Positions 12,301 to 22,119 of a DNA stretch of 64,000 bases are shown piece by piece. The notes under the pieces were generated by a model. That model saw nothing but the letters and a program-made list of their open reading frames with translations. It had not been told where the DNA came from and made no database searches. The position numbers and the translations under genes were made by a program. How positions within the stretch are numbered: position 1 is the stretch's first letter; each line of letters begins with the position of its first letter. This DNA comes from Takakia lepidozioides (Eukaryota > Streptophyta > Takakiopsida > Takakiales > Takakiaceae), in contig CM060733.1 of the NCBI GenBank assembly GCA_030704615.1, positions 26,970,001-27,034,000 of the forward strand, in the 5' to 3' direction.

Positions 12301-14286
12301 TCTTGGAGTTGTATCCTGGCTGTTCATCACCAATTGCATTAAACAATTTCCGACAGTGTTTTTTTGTTATGGGTGTGGGGGGGAGAGAGTGAGACAGCAA
12401 TTAGCTGTATGACACTCGTCATTTGACAATTAGATGAATTTGTTCCCACTGGATACAGGGCCAGGCTGCTGCCACTTTACATGTCCAGAGCATCAAAGAT
12501 GTCCTCCTTCTAAACTGTATGTATACTTTTAGGTCCTGGTAAATCCTTGTTTTCCTTGGGCAGACTCGTGCATTGACTTCACTTTTGGCAAAGGGCTGTT
12601 TCAGCAATTATCTTGTCCTCTTTTGTCAGTTCTTGGGCTGTCCCATGGAGTTATTGCTTGTTTGCCTATGTGAGGCCAGTGTCAGTAACCAGGAGGTTTC
12701 TCTGTCAACTTTGGCATTCTTGTAGTCATTTCCTGCAGTAATTTACAGCTCTCAGCTCGGCTGTGTGGCTTGTCATGCAGTTCCATATGGAGTGATCTAT
12801 GGATGTGGGGACTTGATATTTTCTTCACATATGATATTCGCCCTTACTTTCTGTCACCATTATTCCAAATATGGCTCCAAAAGGCGAGTACAATCAGTTT
12901 AGATCACTGAGGAAAAGTAAGATGAGATAGGATGAGTAGAGATCTTGATTCCAGTTTGCCTCGTAATGAAGCCCTTGATTGGTTTTCCTAGAGTTCTTTG
13001 AATAAGTGTATTGTTGCCATAATCTCTTTGATTTCACAGGTTGTGTATGATTCTGTTATTTCAAGTTCTGTTAAACTTGAGAAGCACCGAATTGCACTGT
13101 TGGGCTTGGATACAATTTTAGCCGCATGTGGACTGATTCTGGGATGACTTGGGGATGTGAACAGGTGGATGAAGAGGGTCGCATGGATGGCAGCTGTAGC
13201 ACTCAGTTTCCTCATTGTCGCCTCACGCAAGCATTACACTGTGGATGTTGTAATAGCCTGGTGGGATTCTTTATTTGGTTCAGATTCCACAGTGATTGCA
13301 TAGTTGTATTATTTGTCCTTCCTTTGTCCTGGGGATCTGTAGAGTAGGCCACAAGAGTTCATTTCTTATAGTGTACATAAGCTGGAGATTTTACAGGCTG
13401 AAGCTCTGTTGGATTGGATGAAATGCTGATTGGACATTGAGGTTTGACATACCCTCTGTTGTGTGGGAACAGGTATGTGGTATTTTTGGTGTTCAACTAT
13501 GTGGATCGCTGTCTCTCTGAAACAGGTGGGTTTATAACCTTGCAGAGTTTCTTAGGTGATTTTACTGACTTGCTAGGAGATTTTGAAGCTCCTTTTCTTT
13601 TCAAACTGTTGACAACAGGTAAATTGAAAGGTTATGGCAGATGCTGTAGTCTTCGGACAGTAGTCCGATGGGGATGTTACCCTCCTGTGCTATTATTAGC
13701 ATGGAGATGCCATAGCTCTCGCTTTCAAATGGCATCCTATATGCAAGATTGAGTTGTGCTGTTTCAAGCAGGTTTTTCTTTTGTATGGCGGTAGGATGAT
13801 TTGAGAATTTGCTAAACATGTGCAGATACCATAGATCGAATGCCAGTTACAGCAGGGATAACTCTGCTCCCACTAAACGTGCGGGTAGGCAAGGAGAGTC
13901 GCAATGAGAAGATGTTGAATGGCAACTCAGGCGATGTGCCATCTGACTGGGTTAGTCCAGGCGCCTTTCCAAACCTTTTTTCATGATTGTCTGGGCTGCT
14001 GTAAAGAAAACATTGTTATTGGAAACAAGGACTTGTGGCTGGGGCTTGTGAGCAGAGTGGGAGAGAGGTTGAGTTTGCTGAACTTGTTCCCACTTGGACT
14101 TTCTATCCCACCCAGAATATCAGACTTCATCTGTGTTTTGGAGGGGTGGAGAGAGAAACACGGTCAGTTTGTTTGCACTGATGCTGAGATATATGTATGC
14201 AGAGACAACGAACACCTGTGAATGGCAAGCATCTGGATGACGCCAACTCCATCACAATGGAGGTGGTTGTAAATGGTAGTCGTTGA
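9302..14286 (+). CDS. IPCS: Phosphatidylinositol:ceramide inositolphosphotransferase (inositol-phosphoryl ceramide synthase)
   Basis: Polytopic Golgi/trans-Golgi enzyme moving phosphoinositol from phosphatidylinositol to ceramide, the first step toward plant GIPC sphingolipids (ERH1 family). Exons: 9302-9334, 10202-10291, 10488-10574, 11114-11182, 11406-11486, 12054-12125, 12459-12516, 12781-12883, 13165-13260, 13473-13525, 13826-13950, 14203-14286, giving 316 residues (family about 305). The start [11 protein letters not shown] aligns with the plant N-terminus MPLYxxREASK. Landmarks: [29 protein letters not shown], the catalytic blocks [12 protein letters not shown] (His180) and [14 protein letters not shown] (His221, Asp225), and a hydrophilic tail ending [19 protein letters not shown]. 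The catalytic His-His-Asp set is present, so it should be active. Intron 8 starts with GC (CAAAAG/GCGAGT): using the nearby GTACAA instead would break the frame, while GC-AG restores KRWMKRVAW against family KRFIKLFGW. A B-box-like sequence sits in intron 1. Confidence 0.95.
9535..9585 (+). repeat. Possible tRNA-related SINE fragment in IPCS intron 1
   Basis: A good B box, GGTTCGAATCC, lies at 9562-9572, preceded by a short T-arm-like stretch. No convincing A box or cloverleaf is present, so it is at best a degraded SINE head. Confidence 0.3.
12884..13164 (+). other. GC-AG intron in IPCS
   Basis: Donor CAAAAG/GCGAGTACA is close to the consensus AG/GCAAGT of minor-class GC-AG (U2-type) introns. 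Acceptor is GTGAACAG/GTGG. The borders are forced by frame: exon 8 leaves AG and exon 9 supplies G, encoding Arg198. A GT donor four bases downstream (GCGA/GTACAA) would read exon 9 in the wrong frame. Confidence 0.8.
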
Positions 14287-14819
14287 ACATTTGTACTAAT
14301 TCTGACATTTTTCCAGTACTAAACTTGCAGGCACTTGCTACAAGTGCTTCAGCTTATGGTCCAATACCTTGATCCACTCAAGTGATGTTTTTAATCCACA
14401 CTTTTCAAGGCTCTTGGTATCCATCCCACAGTGAGCAAGCCCTAGGGCTGCATTGCCAGGGTGAGGGACCACACATCGATAAAGTGGGCTTGGTGCACTT
14501 GTTTTGATAAGCAACATGCAACGCTTGGTGGTATGTCAATTACATATCTGCCTGTCTGCATCTGATTGGTGAACAAATCCACCGCCCCCGCCCCATTTGT
14601 AAATGCAAGGTTATTCTCGTGGCCTGGTCATGCTGTCTGTCCTGCAATACAAAGAAACAGCGACGAGGCTATTCTCCATCAAAATTGTTTAAACTTTGAT
14701 CTTACAATCTAACAATGGGGCTAGCTTGTACATTCTAAAGTGTGAGCAGGCAGGCATATTATGGGTATATATACATCCTCCACCTACTAGATTCTTGCTT
14801 AGTGTCAGTCCTCTTGTTC
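14287..14819. other. IPCS 3' UTR and spacer
   Basis: Presumed 3' UTR of IPCS, then spacer. The minus strand could hold more of the neighbouring transposase relic, but I could not recognise its DDE core here. Confidence 0.35.
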
Positions 14820-15240
14820 CCCTGTGTATGTGCAGGTTCGATCAGCATCACATTAGGATGGCACTTCCTGAACCAATGAACCAATCCATCCAGCTCGTGC
14901 CAGGCAGGTCATTCATAAAGGGTGTTTCTCTCCCATGGCAAATGTCGGCTAAGTTACCTCCCTTCTGAGCATAGAGAATGTTCTCGCATTGCCTGACCTC
15001 TTCATTTCTAAGTACCAATCAAATAGGGAACCTTCTTCCTCCTTTGACAGGATCAGGACCTCGCATTTTGGAGGATGTTTTCCCGCTCATCCAGTTCCGA
15101 ACTGAAGTCTGAGGAATCGCATACTTCTCACCAATTTTACTGTGGATGCTGCCCCCTTCTTGACTTCTATTGTTGCTTCCTTCATGCCTTTCTCTGTCCA
15201 GGCTCCGCTGTGCCCACTTCTGTTGCCTGCCCTCTTCGAA
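14820..15240 (-). pseudogene. Pogo/pipsqueak-type DDE transposase relic (HTH_psq + CENP-B-like DNA-binding part)
   Basis: Reading the minus strand with frame changes gives, in order, EKGMKEA, SIHSKIGEKYAIPQTSVRNW, MSGKTSSKMRG, then in another frame LSKEEEGSLFDWYLEMKRSG, then GRETPFMNDLPGTSW and WFRKCHPNVML. This is the layout of the N-terminal DNA-binding half of pogo/jerky-like transposases. A pipsqueak helix-turn-helix (family pattern YxIPxSTLRxxLKGKTxS) is followed by the second HTH (family pattern TPFKNGxPGxxWxxxFxKRHP). At least two frameshifts separate the pieces and the catalytic DDE domain was not found, so the copy is dead. It is not the usual plant mariner or hAT type. Confidence 0.6.
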
Positions 15241-15979
15241 TGGTCGATTTTTCACATGCAAAACCGTGCCAAAAACAACTCCGTGGCCTGTCTCCCTCTC
15301 TTTCGACTTTTTACTGTAAAAACAAAAAAACACAAGATGGTCCCAGAGAACAAAAAGCGACTCATTGTTCATTACTAACAATGGGAAAACGTAAAAACAG
15401 GTCTGTCTATATGCGACTAAAAGCTCCACTATTACAATGTCTTCCAAATCACCCACTTGACTGCTGTCTGTATAAGAAGGCTCTACAGCAACTAAGCTGG
15501 GTGAAGTTCCCAAGGACTTCGGAGCACAGCGAGATATTCAGCATATGTACTGAAACGTATAACCTCCAAAGAGGTAATGGAAGGTCATGGCCTCTCACGT
15601 TACCCATCGTCATTCACAGCTCAAATTGAAGGAATAGAGATGCAGTGGTGGGAGGTCCAGCGTGGATTGATGGAGCAGGGTTCTAGCGAGCTGGATGTGT
15701 ATGCTCTACATCCGCTGTTCCACGAGGTGATCTAGGCGGCAGGCCACCATGGACATTGGTAACCCCTTCGTGCCTGCACTGTCTGTCTCACTGTTTCCAC
15801 TCAGCCTTTTTTGGGGGGGTATTGTGGTGGGTGGAGGTTTCCTTTGTGTGACGCTTTTCATTGTGAGTAAGCAGTGTCTGCACGCCGTAGAATTGCACAC
15901 GTCCAGGAGGTGCGCGTCCTTTTGATCTCTGGCACTGACTGGATTCTTGGTGTGTGGACCTTGTCGTGTTAAGTTTACT
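15241..15979. other. Spacer with no clear gene
   Basis: Between the transposase relic and the eIF2-gamma pseudogene. Frames on both strands are mutually overlapping and match nothing known. A G-run with GGGGGGG lies near 15811. Confidence 0.35.
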
Positions 15980-16971
15980 GGGTTGCATCAGTCAAGGAGG
16001 TTTAGCAGCGAAGTGGTCATGTTGGTAGGTGCAATAGGTCACGTCGCACATGGAAAATCATCAGTGGTCAAGGCGATCTCTGGTGTTCAGGTAAAGCTCC
16101 TCAGTGGCCCATCACTTTTGTTTTTATTTTTTGCATTGTTTGTGGGTACCTCATCCTTGTAGTTTATTGGCTATACTCAACATGTCTTGTGACTCTACAT
16201 GGATTTCAGTGTAGAAGATCGACATGGTGAGCCGTGCATCATAAAATAGCTCAAGTGCACGTAGTCCACCAAATTTGATTTGTTGGTACCGAGTAGGAGC
16301 TTCTCAATGTCTTTCAATATATGGGATTAGCCCTAGTCCTTCTATTGGAATTGAGCACTGCTTGCTTCTTCCAGAGCATGGAGTTTGTTGGGCAATATGA
16401 AATTGTGGTTGATATTTGCCCTTATTGCTTGGTCGTTTGGTTGCAGCAGAACGCAATTGCTGATGGGGTTCCTGTGGTCCCTCCCTCTGTGCGGCTCAAA
16501 TATACTGTGGATGTTGTGTGTGAATATACGATAAATAAGATCACCATTCTGGATGCGGTTTCATGGCACCTCAAAATATGATTGTCATTAGGTCATTTGC
16601 TGTCAACAACCTCAGCATGAGATCAAGGGCGGTATGGCTGGTGGCAGAATTTGCAGGTATGTCATCATATGTCTTAGTTGCTTTTGTGAGGTCTGACCAT
16701 CCACATGTTCCTCTTACTTGATACACGTATGATGGCAAGGGCTACAAGCATGTTAGTTCAGGTCACCAGATCAGAAATTAGTGTTAACCTGGTTTGGGGG
16801 CAAAGGGAAGTGTGGCAAAATCCCTTATTGAAGCGGTGGTGACAAATTTCTCATATTGGCTACCCCAAAGTTTGAGTTTGGGATTGATGGAATGCTTTCT
16901 TGGGGCAGGTCGTGTTGAGATGGGGAAATAGATTGAGATCCGGCCAGGAATAATTACAAGGATGAGATGAA
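15980..16971 (+). pseudogene. eIF2 gamma subunit pseudogene, intron-bearing
   Basis: Translation factor eIF2-gamma (GTPase delivering initiator Met-tRNA) is recognisable but broken. Piece 1 (about 16015-16091) reads VGAIGHVAHGKSSVVKAISG, the P-loop region (family IGHVAHGKSTVVKAISGVQ), and ends at a GTAAAG donor. Piece 2 (about 16449-16540) reads DGVPVVPPSVRLKYTVDVVC then EYTINKI, matching domain-2 sequence of the family. After a frame change, NMIVIRSFAVN and then EIKGGMAGG follow (16565-16655). Piece 3 (16910-16971) reads VEMGK, an in-frame TAG, then IEIRPGIITRMR. Frameshifts, the stop and missing middle exons make it non-functional. The splice borders show it arose from genomic DNA, not from mRNA. 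Confidence 0.8.
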
Positions 16972-18216
16972 CAGTTATAAGAGTGTGCCTATTAAAGTTA
17001 TCCATTAAGTCCCGCCCTGTTTGACCCTCTGATCCATCCCCACATGCGGCTTTGGTGGGCAGTTTGAGCCTATCCGTTAAGTCCAGTAAAATGGGCAGGA
17101 CTCGAGTAAACTGGGCACGAGAGAGGAACAAAGTGGCCTGGCCTTGTGCCAGTTATGATGGGAGCGTGGGCCCCGCGTCAGGCTCATCCACGTGTCTCAG
17201 CGTGGGGCGCCGCCCAGAGGAAGACGGGATCAAACACGTTTGGGCTGGTTTTTCCTGCTTTTTTGAGTTTGGCCCCCACTTTATCTCGCTTGTACTTTGT
17301 GGGCCCGCTTCCACCCTGTTCACCCTGTCTTTTGACCAAACTGGCCGAACTCACCGTGCCATATAAAGAAGGGCTGATGTAGACTGAAGCACACATAAAG
17401 AGAGAATTGAAGATCGTTCTGAGAGAGAGCAATCACAGAGATCTGTCCAAACTTGTGAGAGAAAGAGATACAGTGACAATGTGGACAGAAAGAGGTTGCT
17501 GGGCAACTGTGGCAATGGCAGGCAGAGTGGTAGATTATCATAGTGATGTTTTGCGATTGGACTTGTAGGAGCTGCCTTCTGGTGGGTGTCGGGTGTTGCG
17601 GAAAATTTGCCTTACTCCTTCTATATATCCTGGATTTTACTTAATATTGCATAGTGCATCTCCTCTGCCCCTCTTGCACAGATCTTAAGCTTGTGAGGCA
17701 CAGGGGGTTCCCTTCTGAGTGCAAGTGCTCCGCTTCTACCCGCCTTGCTATGACTCTAGTCTCTCTCCATGTCTCCCCCTTTCCTTTTGTTGTAACACGT
17801 CCAGTGGAGGGTTTCATGTGGCTTGAAACTGTCACCCTCATTTATGTAGGAACTGCAGCTTTGACAAGTTCAATTACATAGATCCCAACCTCTCATACCA
17901 GCTGGAATGTATCATGAACTTAGTCCAATGTCTACTCCTCCTTTGTATGAAGTGAGAGACGCGACCCTCTCGAAGAAATGATTTCATGTACACCATGCAT
18001 CTCCACCACAAAGGCAGGCAATTGAATTCACAATACCTGCAAAATTTTATGCAAAGAATTAGATGGGGCAGGGAATGCCACAAATGCGGAGGTGAAGGTC
18101 AGACATGAGAATAAATACTGTAGTTGAAACAGCACAGGAATGTGTGAATTTCATCCCCATTGCCACGTGCAATAAGACAAAAGTCATAATGCACCAATCT
18201 GCTGAAGGAATCATAG
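16972..18216. other. Unrecognised region with promoter- or LTR-like segment
   Basis: No gene recognised. At about 17358-17370 a TATA-like CCATATAAAGAAGG is followed by a purine-rich GAGAGA leader (17396-17470), which resembles an LTR or gene promoter. I could not find the matching second LTR or a downstream coding exon. Confidence 0.35.
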
Positions 18217-18450
18217 CTAACTGCAACTGTACTGTGCACTAAAATCCATTTTCGGGATATGTCCCAAGAGATTCTCAGCAAATGAAAATGACCCACAACA
18301 TAATACGAGCTGATTTCCACAGCAGTGTCGAGGGGAGTCCAGGAGGCTTGGACCTGCCTCAGGGTCCTCAAATGTTGGAAACTCAACCACTGGATGCAAT
18401 GCCGGGTTTGGATACATTTTGAGAAGCTGCAAAGAGGCATCTCGCTCCTC
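18217..18450 (-). other. Coding-like fragment, unidentified
   Basis: The minus strand encodes SLQLLKMYPNPALHPVVEF followed by PTFEDPEAGPSLLDSPRHCC, with a possible acceptor before CTTCTC (TTTGCAG). The residue pattern looks more like protein than chance, and a second frame (SWTPLDTAVEISSYYVVG) continues similarly, suggesting a frameshift. I do not recognise the family. It could be a pseudogene exon or noise. Confidence 0.25.
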
Positions 18451-19600
18451 ATTACTCGACAGATGGAGACAAGTAAATACACAAACATCTGCACATGAAA
18501 CTGCGCACACATACGATATTCTCATTCATGGCACGCATGAGTGGGCGATGATGGCAGAGCTCCAGACAAGCCCAGCAGCGTTGGCAGACACCCACGTCGG
18601 GCTCATCACTATCCTGGGCGCATGTCTACTCTCGAATTCGTTGTGCTCATCACTAAGTGATGAGTATGAGTATATGTAGGTACTTTATATGTACTTGACG
18701 CATGTCTACTCTCGCATTCGGGGTAATTTTGAGCTCACAGTTCGGTAGAGAGGCTTAGCAGATATGCATTCACCATCCGAACTCCACAGCCATTTGGGTT
18801 ACAACCCATCATTTTCCACACTTACCTCTTCTGCAGCTTGGTAGGCATGTGACGATTCAAACACGTTAACACCTGGGATCAATTTTCTTTGTATTTTGAA
18901 AGGGGGTAAAGAGGTTCCAAACAATGGAGGCAGTTTAACATTTGATGGTGTAACAATTAGGGAGGGAGGTCCCAAAGGGCAACCACGTCAGACGGCTTAT
19001 CGTGAGGGCCAAATTTAGGGTCAGTTGGGTGTGGGTAGATTGAATTGAATCACGTGCATGATACTCATCCTTTGCTTCTGTCTGCGGATTGTAAATGAGC
19101 TGCATGATGACTGCAGTCAGTTACAGCGTGTGGGTTTGTTTCTTTCTTCGTTCCTCTCCGCAGTTCCGGCAAGCTCCTTTCTATTTTGATCTCCCTTCTC
19201 TTACGAGCTGTCTCCAGAGACGTGATTTTATCTGCTCGTCTACAAACATGTGAAGGGTCATTCCACTAAATTTGCTCAGGCTGACTGTTGGTACAACTCT
19301 CCTGTACTTGATCGATCTTCCCTATATACAGATCATTCTTCAGGTTGCACTTCACCATGCTCGATTCTTCCTCGACTTGGCATTGACTTTCTCTAGCTAG
19401 TAGTGCATGTCTTCTATCTTCTTTCACTCTCATGCTCTCTGTCTGTATCTCTTCCCTGCGTATTATGGGTTCTACTTTCTGAGTAGTTGATCCAAGTTTG
19501 AACTGGTGACTTCTTGAAGTCTCAGTTGCACTCAGGTTCGTCCACAGTTACAAGCTAGTTTTTATGTCTGTTCCTCTCACTTCTTTCTCAGGTGTGCCGA
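18451..19600. other. Spacer
   Basis: No gene recognised. A direct repeat GCGCATGTCTACTCTCG / ACGCATGTCTACTCTCG occurs at about 18619 and 18699. A pyrimidine-rich tract at 19140-19460 could belong to a promoter or LTR. Confidence 0.35.
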
Positions 19601-19602
19601 AA

Positions 19603-20985
19603 TGAGTGTGAAAACTGTGAGTCGAGGCTCGGCTGTGACCAGGGGAGACAACGTTACGACCTACACTATACCCCATGAGGTCGACGATCATGCAGCTTAC
19701 AACATGGCCCGCACAAAATCGGGCGGGCGATGGGGGCCTTTCGCCACCTAGTACTGTTGTGTTCTCGTCCGTGCTTTCATCAGTCCGTGCTGGATTCCGA
19801 CCGCGAAGACTTCAAGTTTACTCTTCCACAGTGTGAATTAGCGAATGTGAAGAGCCTTGCAGTCAAAGAGACGGATTCTGAGGACTGGAGGTTAAGATTG
19901 GAGATGCAGGTGATCAGACTCAACTCGAATCTCCACAGAATGTTTTGCAACAAGGAGTTATGCCTCTATGAAGGTAGCCATCAGTTGGACAAGAGCTCTT
20001 CATGACAGCCTAGATCAGAGAGATAAGACTAGCGTAAGAGGGGTGCAGGTCAATGGCACCAGAATTGTAGTAATTTAGCTCTAACACAGTAACTGGCCAC
20101 TTACAAAACGATCCTGTTAGCAGGTTCTGAACACTTCAACATGATGTGAGTCCAGCTGGGGTATCATTCACACAATCTTTGAACTTGGGTCACATTACAT
20201 GACTGCAGTAATTTGTTAGAGCACATTGGGGAGGAGGAGTTAGATTTATGCAGTCCCAGAGCTTAGAGAGACCTTGCATCCAATTCACATCATTTAATTA
20301 TCTGGTAAGTCGAAGCTTCTGCGCTGAGTTCGTGTACATCATACTCCTGCAGTAATCGCACTTTGACCGCACTTTGACTGACACGGTGCTTGCGGCTTGC
20401 AGGCAGTGCTACGCCATCTTGAAGTGCGATGGCAGCTCTTCGGTGAAGCACTTTCGAAATTTGGGGACCTTGAGGCCATGCTCGCCGTTTGTACGGGTAT
20501 TCTTCTTGAATTCTAATTCTTTCCATGCGTGCATTGCCCTCTTCTGGAGCAAACTACACTGCACATGTCATGTCTGCTACATGATTAAAACAGTGTCCGA
20601 AAGTTAAGAATTGACAACCATGTTCTGGCCGCCCACGATAGGATGTGTACCAAGGATTCCCAGCTATCAGAAGAACTCCAGTCTCTCGTTGCCAAGAAGA
20701 TGGACATCAATGGATGTTACGATAGACAGAATCACTCAGCTATTGCCGTCGGCTATCTTGGGCTCAACACTCGATAGAGATGGAAACTGGGGGCAATTAC
20801 AGCCCAGTGACAGGGCCAAGGCAGAAGCCTCACTGGAGATTTTGCGCAGAAGTGGAGATACAGGGAATGAGCAGGGCTTGGGATGGTTAAGGGGCACACG
20901 GCTTTGCGTTTTGGAAGATGATACCTACACTCTTTGCGACCAAAAGGTAACAACAAATTCTTGACATCATCCGATGTGCATTCCT
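19603..20985 (+). other. Broken coding-like stretch, unidentified
   Basis: Short frames succeed one another. An ATG frame at about 19603 starts MSVKTVSRGSAVTRG and ends within 50 codons. LANVKSLAVKETDSEDWRL follows (about 19838), then the frame HLEVRWQLFGEALSKFGDLE (about 20411) after a TTGCAG, then NHVLAAHDRMCTKDSQLSEE (about 20617). They look like helical, protein-like pieces in changing frames, as in a decayed gag-like gene or an old pseudogene. No family is recognised. Confidence 0.25.
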
Positions 20986-22119
20986 CTTAGGAATTCAAGC
21001 AGATTTGCCATTCTTTTTCCTCTCTCTGGGGTCGTCGTATTTGTTATATGACAAGTTTCTCTACATGTCCCGGCCCCTTAAGTGCACCACAAGCAGTTGG
21101 AGGACCTTCCCTTTATTTAGCAAAGAAGGTTGTGAATGCAAGAGAGAAATCCAATGTACTAGGTAGTGTACTCTTGTAATCATTGACTGGCGCTACCTTG
21201 CAAGGCATTCCTTGAGAATATCAAACCTTTGTGGTGGAGTTTTACCACCTCCATGTGATACTCAGCAGCAATTAGCCAATGCTCTCACATGGGAGTTCTG
21301 GTAATAAAAACTTTCAGAGACCCCAAGTTTTTTTCCAACACAAAGTTCATGTTTTATTGCATTCATATGTGGGTATGTTACATGGTGCTGAGGGGGGGAT
21401 TGTCTTCTGGGCCGCAGGGAGAAATTGTCGAGGAAGGCAAGCGAGTTGTGATATGGGAGCAACACAATGCAACATGGTACATCCAGGGATGTGTAACCTA
21501 TCCCTTCAACAGCTCACCCTAATAAAGATACTCGTTACAATTATCGCAGGGATATGAAGGTGGAAAAGAACCTTACATTTACGTTCAACAATGTGTAAGG
21601 TACTTTTGCCCCCACCTCGTACTTACATCTTTGCCATATAGAAGCTAAAACGTGTGGAGCGCCTGATCCTATACGCTCTACTCTCGAATAGGCTGCATTT
21701 TTCTTCACGACCAAAATGTCTTAAAATTGTGTCGAATTTACTGGGGAATTGAAGCTAGTCACTGTGTCCAGAAACTCGTTAGCTTGTTTGCTTCTTCTCC
21801 CTGCCTCCACTGTTGTTGAATGTAAATGTTTTCCATAAATGACTTAGAGGTGGGTTCCAGCAGTGTTTCAGGGATGTTCTTCTTTTTCCAGTCTCGTGTT
21901 TTTAAGAGCATAATGTGTTAGTTGCTTTAATATAATGGAGAGTTCACAACATCTCCTATGTCCAGCTGGTTCATTTGGACATACACATGACACACTCCTA
22001 GCTTGTTGATCCTCTTTGTAATAAGGGTTTACAATGTACATGAATCACGGTGTTGTTCACAATCCCCACTATTGCAAATTTCTCCTGTGCGTACAGCATT
22101 CTACTCAAAAGGATCAATT
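20986..22119. other. Spacer
   Basis: No gene recognised. A plus-strand frame at 21289-21522 has no motif I know. The end of the dihydroorotase pseudogene lies just beyond. Confidence 0.35.
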
